Origin: Paraburkholderia phenoliruptrix
Lineage (GTDB): Bacteria > Pseudomonadota > Gammaproteobacteria > Burkholderiales > Burkholderiaceae
Direction: 5' to 3'
Assembly: GCF_902859825.1 (NCBI RefSeq)
Contig: NZ_CADIKB010000008.1
Coordinates: forward strand, 62,001 to 126,000
Length of the DNA stretch: 64,000 bases
A program made the translations under genes and the position numbers. Shown one piece after another: positions 56,869 to 64,000 of the stretch. Every line of letters starts with the position of its first letter. Position 1 is the first letter of the stretch. Under the pieces are notes generated by a model. It made no database searches and had not been told where the DNA came from. It saw only the letters and a program-made list of their open reading frames with translations.

Positions 56869-57327
56869 ATGTCACTCGATCGCCGTTCTTCTCCGCTTCA
56901 CCGCCTCGGGCTCGCTCTCGGCGCAGCCATGCTGCTCGCTGGCGCCGCGCACGCAGCGCAAACCACGCCGCCGAATGAGCCCGCCGACGTCTGCCCCGCG
57001 CTCAAGCACATCGTCGAAGCATCCGACTTCAAGCAACTGCATGCACAATCGGCCGCGCAATTGCCGGGCGTCGAAAGCACCGAAGATTGCCGCGCCAACG
57101 CGCATGCCTACGACTGCCACTGGCGCGCGCACTGGCAGGCCGACGGCGTCGTCAACGATCCGCTCGAAGAAATCGGCGCCGATATCGCCGCTTGCTTTCC
57201 GAATGTCGTGCACGACGTCAACACGCCGACGCGCCAGCACTTCATCGTGACCACCGCCGCGCGCCGTGTGAACGTGAGCGCGAGCGTGCAAGGGCAAAAC
57301 GAGTTGCGCCTGCGCGTCACGCGCTGA
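56869..57327 (+). CDS. Exported protein, 152 aa, unknown
   Basis: Signal peptide LGLALGAAMLLAGAAHA with cleavage before AQ. The mature part of about 115 residues has Cys residues in DVCPALK, EDCRAN, YDCHW and AACFPN, an even number suited to two disulfides. I do not recognise a family. A periplasmic location is likely. It stands on its own before the lipoprotein gene. Confidence 0.75.
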   Translation: MSLDRRSSPLHRLGLALGAAMLLAGAAHAAQTTPPNEPADVCPALKHIVEASDFKQLHAQSAAQLPGVESTEDCRANAHAYDCHWRAHWQADGVVNDPLEEIGADIAACFPNVVHDVNTPTRQHFIVTTAARRVNVSASVQGQNELRLRVTR

Positions 57328-57500
57328 ACGCACGCACTGCGCAACAATCTTGACGATGGTCACGATGCGCCCGCCGCTGCTTTCGCGCCGCTCAGTCGAT
57401 GTCCGTTGTTGGCCTTCATCGCATCTCGCCCTGCATCATGACCTTCCTGCTTTGCATACGCGCTAACGCATTCGCGCGCGCTCCCCGTGCGGCGTGGGTC

Positions 57501-58079
57501 ATGTTGCAGCGGCCGGGCGCGCGGCTTGTGGCGTGCACGACGCTCACGGTCGGACTGAACGGCTGCGCGTGGACCCTGATTCAGGCAGCCGACGCCACCG
57601 GCTCCGTGATCCAGGCGGGCTACGCCATCGCGGCGAACTATTCGTCGCCGACTTTTGTGAGCGGCCGTCCCGCAGATGTGCGCCACGTGTGCATTGAGGT
57701 CAACACTGCCGTGTCGGTCGGCGATTTCGTGCCGGCGCTGCAACTCGCGCTCGAGCGCCGCGGCATTCGTTCGGACGTCTACAATCCGGGCACCTCGCCG
57801 GCCGGATGCGAGGCGCGCCTCGTGTACAACGCCGCCATCGACTACGGCCGCCGCTCGTTCAGCGACGACGCAATCCAGTATCTGTCCATCATCGATCTGA
57901 CGCTCGTGCAGAACGGCCGCGTTCTCGTCACCGCGCGCTATCAAACGGGCGGCCTGAACACCGACCGCTTTTCCTCCGCGTCCACCAAACTCAACGGACT
58001 GATCGACAGGATGGTGATCGACCAGACCGATTTTGGCCGCCGGACGCTGCAGACCATTCAGACCTCGCAGATCAATTAG
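57501..58079 (+). CDS. Lipoprotein, 192 aa, unknown
   Basis: Start at 57501 gives a signal peptide ending in lipobox GLNGC; upstream ATG codons at 57399 and 57438 would bury it. The mature protein has two Cys (HVCIEVN and AGCEARLVY) and a beta-rich C-terminus (SIIDLTLVQNGRVLVTARYQ). Overall texture is that of small outer-membrane assembly lipoproteins, but no family was recognised. It precedes the first response regulator by about 90 bp. Confidence 0.75.
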   Translation: MLQRPGARLVACTTLTVGLNGCAWTLIQAADATGSVIQAGYAIAANYSSPTFVSGRPADVRHVCIEVNTAVSVGDFVPALQLALERRGIRSDVYNPGTSPAGCEARLVYNAAIDYGRRSFSDDAIQYLSIIDLTLVQNGRVLVTARYQTGGLNTDRFSSASTKLNGLIDRMVIDQTDFGRRTLQTIQTSQIN

Positions 58080-58107
58080 CCTCGCGCCCTTGCTTTGTCT
58101 TACGCGA

Positions 58108-58123
58108 GAAAGTATTGGAAAGC
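58108..58123 (+). promoter_or_regulatory. Candidate OmpR-type direct-repeat site upstream of first regulator
   Basis: GAAAGTATTGGAAAGC holds two half-sites 10 bp apart, the spacing used by OmpR-family dimers. It matches 61270-61285 in 13 of 16 positions. Confidence 0.55.
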
Positions 58124-58155
58124 GTTAGCCGCTTTGCTGCGCCCGCGCGGATCAC

Positions 58156-58161
58156 TAAGAT
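58156..58161 (+). promoter_or_regulatory. -10 box of first regulator, leaderless layout
   Basis: TAAGAT ends 7 nt before the start codon, so transcription should begin at or next to the A of ATG. No Shine-Dalgarno sequence fits in between. Confidence 0.45.
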
Positions 58162-58168
58162 GACCTGA

Positions 58169-58912
58169 ATGAACCAATCCATTCTGGTCGTCGACGACGA
58201 CCCCGTCGTACGCGAGCTCGTCAGCCAATATCTCGAAGGACGCGGCTTCAAGGTTGCCACGCTCGAACATGGCATGGCGCTGCAGCGCAAGCTCCAGGAC
58301 GAACGTCCCGCGCTCGTCGTGCTCGACATCATGATGCCGGAGCTCGACGGCATCAGTGCGCTGCGCGCGTTGCGCGTGGCGGGCGACGACATTCCCGTGA
58401 TTCTTCTCACGGCGCGCGCCGATCCGATCGATCGCGTCATCGGCCTCGAACTCGGCGCCGACGATTATCTCGGCAAGCCGTTCGAACCGAGCGAACTCGT
58501 GGCGCGCATCCGCACAGTGCTGCGGCGGCGCGGCTCGGTCGCGCCGAGCGCGCCCGAGCAGCGCGCGCCGTATCGTTTTGGTCGCTTCGAAGTCAACTTC
58601 CCGGCGCGCGAATTGCGCCGCGACGGCGAGCGCATCACGCTGCGTTCAAGCGAATTCGCGATGCTGAAAGTGTTCGTCACCCACGCGATGACCGTGCTCA
58701 CGCGCGCGCAACTGCTCGAAAAACTGCACGGCAATAGCGACACGCATCGCAACCGCAGTCTGGATGTGTCGATCTGGCGATTGCGCCGGCTAATCGAGGT
58801 CGATCCGTCCGAACCGCGCTACGTGCAGACCGTGTGGGGACGCGGCTACGTGTTCGTGCCGGACGGCGAAATCGGTGCAGCGGAACGCGGACCGGCCTCG
58901 CTTGCGGAGTAA
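58169..58912 (+). CDS. OmpR-family response regulator (paralogue 1)
   Basis: A 247-residue regulator with intact receiver: acidic pocket VVDDDP, phosphoacceptor Asp in VVLDIMMPELDG, switch Thr in LLTARAD, Lys in GKPFEP. The winged-helix output domain has LRSSEFAMLKVFV, RSLDVSIWRLRRLIEVD and VWGRGYVFVPDG. No kinase gene is adjacent. It is closely similar to the regulator at 61341 over its whole length, which has a kinase, so cross-talk is possible. Confidence 0.93.
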   Translation: MNQSILVVDDDPVVRELVSQYLEGRGFKVATLEHGMALQRKLQDERPALVVLDIMMPELDGISALRALRVAGDDIPVILLTARADPIDRVIGLELGADDYLGKPFEPSELVARIRTVLRRRGSVAPSAPEQRAPYRFGRFEVNFPARELRRDGERITLRSSEFAMLKVFVTHAMTVLTRAQLLEKLHGNSDTHRNRSLDVSIWRLRRLIEVDPSEPRYVQTVWGRGYVFVPDGEIGAAERGPASLAE

Positions 58913-58989
58913 GTACCGCGGGCGCCGGTTCGGCGGGGCGGCGCATGCCGCGCAGCGCGCGCCGACATGACGCGGCGCGATCCTGCGCG

Positions 58990-59661
58990 TCAGAACGTCA
59001 GCACGCTCAGGAACATTCTCTGCAGCCAACCCATGGTCGTCGCGTCGGAAAGCATGCCGGTGCCGGCCTGCTCGATGCGTGCATTCGCAACCTTGCTCGA
59101 CGCAACGTAGTTGCCTGATTCGATGTCCTTAGGATTGACGACGCCCGATAGCCGCAGCCGGTCGCGGTTACCACTCATCGAAATCACCTTTTCGCCGGAC
59201 ACGACGAGATTGCCCGAGGGCATGGTGCCGATCACGGTGACAGCCAGCGTGCCGTTCATGCCGCTCACGTCGGTGAGGCTTCCCTGCCCTTTGAACTCGG
59301 TGCTCGCCGAGCCGATGTTGAACAGCCTCGCGAGCCGCGCTGCCGCGCCGGTCGACTTGTCGGCGGCGTCCGCGGTAATGCTGCTCGCGCGGCTCGCCGC
59401 CGCCGTCGAACTGTTGTTGCCGCTGTATGACTCCGACAGCCGGATGGTCAGCACGTCGCCGATATGCTGCGCGCGCGGCGTCTCGTACAGCACCATGAGC
59501 GTGCCGGCCTGATAGATCGCGCCCTGCGTGTTGACGTTCAGCGGCGCGGACACGAGCGGCGGTGCCATCGGCGTGTCGACAATCGACTTCTGTGCGCTCG
59601 CGCAAGCGGATAGACAGGCTGCCGCCGCGCACACCGCGGCGGAAAAACGTGACGTAAGCAT
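58990..59661 (-). CDS. Orphan FlgH-family L-ring lipoprotein
   Basis: A 223-residue lipoprotein (lipobox LSAC) of the flagellar L-ring FlgH family: YETPRAQHIGDVLTIRL, FKGQGSLTDVSGMNGTLAV, GNLVVSGEKVISMSG, RLSGVVNPKDIESGNYVAS and GWLQRMFLS. FlgH normally forms the outer-membrane ring around the flagellar rod and is encoded beside flgG and flgI. Here no flagellar gene is nearby. AAGGAG precedes the ATG at 59661. It ends a minus-strand cluster of exported proteins. Confidence 0.88.
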   Translation of the reverse strand: MLTSRFSAAVCAAAACLSACASAQKSIVDTPMAPPLVSAPLNVNTQGAIYQAGTLMVLYETPRAQHIGDVLTIRLSESYSGNNSSTAAASRASSITADAADKSTGAAARLARLFNIGSASTEFKGQGSLTDVSGMNGTLAVTVIGTMPSGNLVVSGEKVISMSGNRDRLRLSGVVNPKDIESGNYVASSKVANARIEQAGTGMLSDATTMGWLQRMFLSVLTF

Positions 59662-59753
59662 GGTTGTACTCCTTGGTCTCAAGGTGTCCGAAACGAGTTC
59701 AGGCTCGACCAGCCGCCCACTCATGGCGGACCGAGCATGCGCCGCACCTCACA

Positions 59754-60476
59754 TCAGCCGGCTTCCGCATCGCTCGCCTGCCATTGCCGTACGACCGACT
59801 TGACCCACGCGTCGGAGCCCTTCAGCAGATAAGTCAGCGTGCCGTTGCGCGTGCCCGGCAGGAAACACAGCGTGATCGAGCTGACCGCGTTTTCCCACAC
59901 ATAGACCGGCAGCGCGCCGGGCGACGACACGTTCTGCGTCGCGTGACGCGGCGGGCCATAGCGCTCCGCGAGCGCGTCGCGCAAGTCCTCGGCGGTGACC
60001 TCGTCGATCACGAAGGAAATCTCGTAGAGGCGCAGCGCGCTTCGGCCTTCGCTCCGGTCTTCCATGCGCGCGAAACGCAGCACATGCTCGGCCGCCGGCG
60101 CACCGTCGACCACCGCTTGCGAGAGCGCCCACCCGCTGTCGTCCCGATGCGCCCAGCGGCAGGCGACCGTCAGGCTGTCGCGCGACTTGAGCCGCATGCC
60201 GAGCGCGCCGGCCTGCACGTCCGTCTCGCAGACCGGCACGCTGCCGAGCGGCGTCGCCCGCACCTTCGAACCGGCGCGGAATTCGTCGAGCGTGATGCCA
60301 AGCGCAATGCCGCGGAATGCAAACGGCGTCTCCGCGCGCCGACGCGCGTCGGCGGCAGCTTCTCTCGTGGCCGATGCCGGCGCGCCTGCATCGCGCGCCG
60401 CCGGCTGTGCCGGCACGGTCAGCGGGAACATGCCGCACAGCAGCGCGAACGCAAGGGCAATCCGTTTGGGTGTCAT
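59754..60476 (-). CDS. Exported protein, 240 aa, unknown
   Basis: Signal peptide IALAFALLCGMFPLTVPA before QPAAR, then an Ala/Arg-rich linker and a domain from about residue 50 (PFAFRGIALGITLDEFRAGS, then FVIDEVTAEDLRDALAERYG). Three Cys are seen, in VCETD, VACRWAH and ITLCFLPG. No family recognised. The gene begins 3 nt after the stop of the lipoprotein gene upstream, so both are in one operon. Confidence 0.8.
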   Translation of the reverse strand: MTPKRIALAFALLCGMFPLTVPAQPAARDAGAPASATREAAADARRRAETPFAFRGIALGITLDEFRAGSKVRATPLGSVPVCETDVQAGALGMRLKSRDSLTVACRWAHRDDSGWALSQAVVDGAPAAEHVLRFARMEDRSEGRSALRLYEISFVIDEVTAEDLRDALAERYGPPRHATQNVSSPGALPVYVWENAVSSITLCFLPGTRNGTLTYLLKGSDAWVKSVVRQWQASDAEAG

Positions 60477-60479
60477 GAC

Positions 60480-60677
60480 TCAGTCGATCGCGGATGAACA
60501 CATGTCGAACGGGGCGGCCGCCGCATGGCCGACGACCGGAATAATTTTCAGCGTGGCCGACGTGAGCCGGCATGGCAGCGCGGCCACGGCGCAGCCGTCG
60601 AGCGGCAGCAACGCCGCGCCGAGCGCGAGCCACGCGGCCGCGCGAACCACGCGCCTGCAAAGTTTCGAAGTCGACAC
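60480..60677 (-). CDS. Small lipoprotein (DUF6726-like)
   Basis: A 65-residue lipoprotein with lipobox LDGC, then CAVAALPCRLTSATLKIIP and a hydrophobic VVGHAAAAPFDMC end. This resembles short Burkholderia lipoproteins annotated as DUF6726, recalled from memory. Function unknown. It lies between a small soluble ORF (15 bp) and the 240-residue exported protein (3 bp). Confidence 0.75.
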   Translation of the reverse strand: MSTSKLCRRVVRAAAWLALGAALLPLDGCAVAALPCRLTSATLKIIPVVGHAAAAPFDMCSSAID

Positions 60678-60692
60678 GCGCGCCTCGCCAGA

Positions 60693-60890
60693 TCAGGCGG
60701 TGGTGTTGACGTGATGGCCGACAAGACCCGCAGGCAGCGACGGCTGCGGCTGCGCCTGCGTCCCGGCGCCCTTGCTTTGCGCGCTGCCGCCGGCCCCCGC
60801 GGAACTGCCGGACGACGCCGGTTTTTCGGCCGGCTTCGCGGGCGCGATGGAAGAAAACCTGGTGGAATTGAGGTTGCTGGGAACTGTCAT
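60693..60890 (-). CDS. Small Ser/Ala/Gly-rich protein, 65 aa
   Basis: Low-complexity, Pro/Ala/Ser/Gly-rich sequence beginning MTVPSNLNSTRFSSIAPAKP and ending VGHHVNTTA, without signal peptide or membrane segment. Likely disordered. First gene of the minus-strand cluster 60890-58990; its coding status rests on operon position and codon texture. Confidence 0.5.
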   Translation of the reverse strand: MTVPSNLNSTRFSSIAPAKPAEKPASSGSSAGAGGSAQSKGAGTQAQPQPSLPAGLVGHHVNTTA

Positions 60891-61269
60891 GATGAGCCTC
60901 GCATGGCACTGGGTTGGGCGGGATGCCGGTCGTGCGCCGCGCGGGCCGGCGAGCGCTCAAGGCGCTGCCGGCGTGCGACGCGACGTATCGCAGGACGAAT
61001 CATCCCGCCGCGCGCGCCTCGCCGATGCACGAAGAAAAGCGCGCTTTCCGGCGGTTCTTACGACCCATTGCAAGCGGTTTCCAGCGCTTCCTTAAGCATC
61101 CGAATTGTTCCCGGAAACGCCGCGCGCCCCGCCTTGAGGCGATTTCGCACGGTCCCGTGCGTTGCCGCACAGGACCGCTCTGCAATATGCTGTCAGCCTT
61201 GGGTGACGAGCCTTACGCGTACATCGACCGGATTCGCGCCGCTTTTCGGCCGGATCGGCATGTCATCGG

Positions 61270-61285
61270 GTAAGCATTGGTAAGC
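61270..61285 (+). promoter_or_regulatory. Candidate OmpR-type direct-repeat site upstream of second regulator
   Basis: GTAAGCATTGGTAAGC contains GTAAGC twice with a 10-bp period. The distance to the -10 box is 43 bp here and 32 bp at the first regulator, a difference of one helical turn. Confidence 0.6.
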
Positions 61286-61328
61286 AAACTGCCGGCCGCA
61301 CGCCGCGCGCGCGAGGCGCGCGGCAGTC

Positions 61329-61334
61329 TAGAAT
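61329..61334 (+). promoter_or_regulatory. -10 box of second regulator, leaderless layout
   Basis: TAGAAT ends 6 nt before the ATG at 61341, again leaving no room for a leader or a ribosome site. The -35 region is only GC-rich, as in an activator-dependent promoter. Confidence 0.45.
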
Positions 61335-61340
61335 TTCGCC

Positions 61341-62081
61341 ATGAATCCACAGGTCCTTATCGTCGACGACGATCCGGTCGTACGCGATCTGCTTTGCAAG
61401 TTCTTGCAGTCGAACGGCTTCGACGCGTCCGTGCTGCATGACGGCACCCATCTCCAGCGCCGGCTCGAGCGCGAACGGCCGTCGGTCGTCGTGCTCGACA
61501 TCATGATGCCGAACACCGACGGTCTGCGCGCGCTCACCGCGCTGCGCGCCGCCGGCGACGACATTCCGGTGATCTTCGTGACGGCGCGCGGCACGGTGGC
61601 CGACCGCATTGTCGGGCTTTCGCTCGGCGCGGACGACTACCTGACCAAGCCCTTCGATCCGCGCGAACTGCTCGCGCGCATTCACACGGTGCTGCGCCGC
61701 CGCGGCCCGTCGACCACGAGCGCGCCCGAGGCCCGCAAGCCGTACCGCTTCGGCCCATTCGAGCTGGACTTCGCCACGCGTTCGCTGTCGCGGGCCGATA
61801 GCAAGCTGCCGCTGCGCGACAGCGAGTTCGCGCTGCTGAAGATCTTCGTCAACCATCCGTATAAGGTGTTGTCGCGCGTGCTGATTCACGACCTCGTGCA
61901 TCGCGACAACCTCGCCTTTCGCGACCGCAGCCTCGACGTGCCGATCTGGCGCCTGCGCCGCGTCATCGAGGACGATCCGTCCAATCCGTGCTATGTGCAG
62001 ACCGTGCGCGGCAAAGGCTATGTCTTCGTACCCGATGCCGACGGCACGCCGTTCTCCGACGAGGCCGCCTCGAACGCATGA
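61341..62081 (+). CDS. OmpR-family response regulator (paralogue 2)
   Basis: A 246-residue regulator: IVDDDP, phosphoacceptor Asp in VVLDIMMPNTDG, Thr in FVTARG, Lys in TKPFDP, and an OmpR winged helix (LRDSEFALLKIFV, RSLDVPIWRLRRVIEDD, VRGKGYVFVPDAD). It is a clear paralogue of the 58169 regulator. The kinase gene downstream overlaps its stop codon (ATGA), so the two form a coupled two-component pair. Confidence 0.95.
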   Translation: MNPQVLIVDDDPVVRDLLCKFLQSNGFDASVLHDGTHLQRRLERERPSVVVLDIMMPNTDGLRALTALRAAGDDIPVIFVTARGTVADRIVGLSLGADDYLTKPFDPRELLARIHTVLRRRGPSTTSAPEARKPYRFGPFELDFATRSLSRADSKLPLRDSEFALLKIFVNHPYKVLSRVLIHDLVHRDNLAFRDRSLDVPIWRLRRVIEDDPSNPCYVQTVRGKGYVFVPDADGTPFSDEAASNA

Positions 62082-63388
62082 GAAACCCGCTGAACACGCT
62101 ATTCGGCAGAATGGCGTTGCTTTCGACGGCGGTGCTATTGGCAATTCAGGCCGGCTGGTTCGTGCTGGTGGTCATGCAGCCGCCGCGGCATGAAATCGAC
62201 GGCTTTGCGCGCGGCGTCGTACTGGCCTTGCAGGCTGTCAACGGCGAGCCGATCAAGGGCGCCGCGCTCGCGCCCGCCATGCGCGTGCATCTGGTTCCGA
62301 CCTGGAACATGCCGCCGAGCGTCCATCTGCATGAACCCACGGAACATCTAGTCGTGCAGTTGACCCGGCATCTGCGGGAAACGCTTCCGCCGGGCACCCA
62401 GATCGCCGTCGACGATCTGCGTCCGCCGCAGCTGTGGGTGCTGTTTCCGGGCAAGTCCAACTGGGTCGTGCTGCCGGTCGACTTGCCGCCGCCGCCGCGC
62501 TTTCTGATCGAAGCGATTTCGATGCTGGCCGCCGCGCTGATCCTGTCGCTCTTCGCCGTGTGGCAGATGCAGCGCCCCCTTTCGCGCGTCGCCGACGCCG
62601 CGCGCGCTTTCGGCTCGGGCGGCCGTCCGGAGCCGGTGACGGTGCAAGGGCCGCGCGAACTGCGCGATCTGATCGGCTCGTTCAACGACATGATGCGGCG
62701 CCTGAACGAAGCCGGCGACGACGAGGCCGTCATGCTGGCCGGCGTCGCGCACGACCTGAAAGCGCCGCTCACGCGCCTGAAGCTGCGGGCGAGCGTGCTG
62801 GTGGCGGAAAGCGAGCGCGCCGGCCTGATTCGGGACGTGGATTCGCTCACCAACATCGTCCAGCAGTTTCTGGAATTCGCCGGCCAATCGGCCGATGCCG
62901 GGCCGCCGGTCGAAGTCGACGAATTCCTGCGCGAGCAGTTCTCCGACAGTGACGGCGCGAGCGCCAATCCCGACGAAGCGCCGGACGACCGCGCCGGCGA
63001 AACTGCGCTCTTCGCGCTGGATTTGCGTGCCGGTCCGTCGTTCACGCTGCCGCGCACGCTGCTCGACCGGCTCGTGACCAACCTCGTCGATAACGCGCTG
63101 GAACACGGCGCGCCGCCCGTCGACATCGCCACTGCGCGCAACGGCGAACATTGGACCATCAGCGTGCGAGACCACGGTGCGGGTATTCCCGACGACCGCA
63201 TTGCCGCCGCGATGAAACCGTTTGTGAGACTCGATGCCGCGCGTGGCGGCGAGGGCCATTGCGGCCTCGGCCTCGCAATCGTGGCGCGTCTTGCGCACGA
63301 CCGCGGCGGACGTTGCCACGTTCGCAATCACGCCGAGGGCGGGCTGGTAGTGTGTATCGAGTTGCCGGTCGAGGCGGCGTGCGCTTAA
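62078..63388 (+). CDS. EnvZ-like sensor histidine kinase
   Basis: A 436-residue membrane kinase. N-terminal helix (LLSTAVLLAIQAGWFVLVVM), a periplasmic domain of about 120 residues, a second helix (AISMLAAALILSLFAVWQM), a HAMP region, then the H-box GVAHDLKAPLTRLKLR with the phosphorylated His. ATP-binding motifs follow: N-box LVDNALEHG, G1 DHGAGIPDDR, G2 GHCGLGLAI. The start overlaps the regulator stop. It may serve both paralogous regulators. Confidence 0.95.
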   Translation: MRNPLNTLFGRMALLSTAVLLAIQAGWFVLVVMQPPRHEIDGFARGVVLALQAVNGEPIKGAALAPAMRVHLVPTWNMPPSVHLHEPTEHLVVQLTRHLRETLPPGTQIAVDDLRPPQLWVLFPGKSNWVVLPVDLPPPPRFLIEAISMLAAALILSLFAVWQMQRPLSRVADAARAFGSGGRPEPVTVQGPRELRDLIGSFNDMMRRLNEAGDDEAVMLAGVAHDLKAPLTRLKLRASVLVAESERAGLIRDVDSLTNIVQQFLEFAGQSADAGPPVEVDEFLREQFSDSDGASANPDEAPDDRAGETALFALDLRAGPSFTLPRTLLDRLVTNLVDNALEHGAPPVDIATARNGEHWTISVRDHGAGIPDDRIAAAMKPFVRLDAARGGEGHCGLGLAIVARLAHDRGGRCHVRNHAEGGLVVCIELPVEAACA

Positions 63389-63532
63389 GACGCCAATCGC
63401 GCCGATCGCGCCGATCACAGGCGCGGCTCGCCGACGCCGCCGAAGTGCGCTTACTCCGCCTTACCGAATGCGCTACGGCGTGGCCGGCAGTCTTATAGTG
63501 GCCCCCGGCAACCTCGATGCCGCCCTTCTCAG

Positions 63533-63564
63533 TCCGCCCGCTTATCTGGGGGCGGATTTTTTTT
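63533..63564 (+). terminator. Terminator downstream of the kinase
   Basis: TCCGCCC pairs with GGGGCGGA across a short loop, followed by a run of eight T on the plus strand. It sits about 145 bp after the kinase gene. Confidence 0.8.
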
Positions 63565-63599
63565 GCCCGCGGATGTGGCCCACGGGTTTGGTCCGCGCC

Positions 63600-64000
63600 T
63601 CAGACCACCAGCCGACTGCGCAAGCTCTCGATGGTGGAGTCCGATACGCCCAAGCCTTCCGTCAGATAACGCGTCATCGTGTCGTAGCTAGCCTGAACCT
63701 GATCGAAGCCCGCCTGCAGAAAGCTTTCCTGCACACCGAGCAAAGGCTCCTGGATTGCCGCGAGCGCGTCGCCGTCCTGCGCGCGCAATGTTTCCCTCAG
63801 CGACCGGATGGCCTGCGCGCGGTACACGTTGCTGAGCAGGTAGTCCTGCATGATGACGTCGAGCGGCACGTTGGCAATGCTTTGCAGAAGCGCCGCGACC
63901 CAGCCCGCGCGATCCTTTCCCGCATTGGAATGGAAGAGCTGCGCGCCGGCGCCGTCCGCGAGCTGACGCAGCAGCGCGCCGAAGCTCGCCCGCTGTGCGG
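63600..64000 (-). CDS. Tyrosine-phosphatase-like protein, C-terminal part, Ser at the Cys site
   Basis: The frame runs off the right edge, so only about 133 C-terminal residues are seen. It carries the P-loop of the Y_phosphatase3 family (MptpB type), which should read HCxxGKDRTG; here it reads FHSNAGKDRAGW. The nucleophile Cys is therefore Ser, and the Thr after Arg is Ala. After the loop the helical end (VPLDVIMQDYLLSN, then TRYLTEGLGVSDSTIESL) is normal for the family. As read, the protein should not act as a Cys-dependent phosphatase. Confidence 0.8.
   Translation of the reverse strand, partial: AQRASFGALLRQLADGAGAQLFHSNAGKDRAGWVAALLQSIANVPLDVIMQDYLLSNVYRAQAIRSLRETLRAQDGDALAAIQEPLLGVQESFLQAGFDQVQASYDTMTRYLTEGLGVSDSTIESLRSRLVV

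Larger units (their letters stand above)
60891..61340. other. Divergent regulatory region
   Basis: 450 bp between the exported-protein cluster (minus) and the second response regulator (plus). It contains the direct-repeat site at 61270-61285 and a -10 box at 61329-61334, and should also drive the minus-strand cluster, whose promoter is not recognised. No further gene is seen. Confidence 0.55.

Overview
This window is a GC-rich stretch of a betaproteobacterial chromosome. The gene content and order point to Burkholderia sensu lato, most likely the Paraburkholderia/Caballeronia side. Support comes from the six-gene mla operon with mlaA inside it, followed by an ABC pair, ibaG, murA, the his operon carrying marC, and tatABC, plus the petABC-sspAB block. 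The genus is inferred from family knowledge; no rRNA or other decisive marker is present. Nearly all of the window is ordinary core chromosome: there are no insertion sequences, prophage, CRISPR array or integron.

Layout. 1-3619: end of an AsmA/DUF748-like gene, a HAD hydrolase, an aminopeptidase P and a small membrane protein. 3820-9194: an atypical response regulator, then hemA-prfA-prmC-grxD-ubiX on the plus strand. 9336-18513: a LigB-type dioxygenase, an amino acid permease, cspA with a clear promoter and terminator, an Hsp70-like protein, two MFS transporters, a nitroreductase and a TetR regulator with palindromic operators. 18632-24278: DUF1415, a methyltransferase gene broken by a perfect 164-bp tandem duplication, small conserved proteins, a flavoprotein and a second methyltransferase. 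24345-28569 (minus): petA-petB-petC, sspA-sspB, tRNA-Thr and a terminator. 28799-30782: Nif3 and a DegQ/DegS-type protease, divergent with only 19 bp between start codons. 30995-49700 (minus): mlaFEDACB, an ABC-2 exporter, ibaG, murA, hisGDCB-marC-hisHAFIE, a small membrane protein, a HIT protein and tatABC. 49794-53692 (minus): a TPP riboswitch, a small leader ORF and thiO-thiS-thiG-thiE.

54124-64000 is the least explained part. It holds an SbmA/BacA-type ABC protein coupled to an SDR that lacks the catalytic Tyr, and two exported proteins. It then has a compact minus-strand group of four small genes ending in an orphan FlgH (flagellar L-ring) homologue with no other flagellar gene nearby. 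Two paralogous OmpR-type regulators flank this group, the second followed by an EnvZ-like kinase. The two regulator genes carry near-identical direct-repeat motifs upstream and appear to be leaderless. This is the best candidate for an undescribed system: an envelope regulon built around a repurposed L-ring protein. The window ends in a tyrosine phosphatase homologue whose catalytic Cys reads as Ser.

Functional links. The Rieske protein PetA has a twin-arginine signal and tatABC lies nearby. The Mla phospholipid transport genes sit next to ibaG and murA, joining envelope maintenance with peptidoglycan precursor synthesis. hemA, petABC and the thi operon supply heme, respiratory complex III and thiamine.
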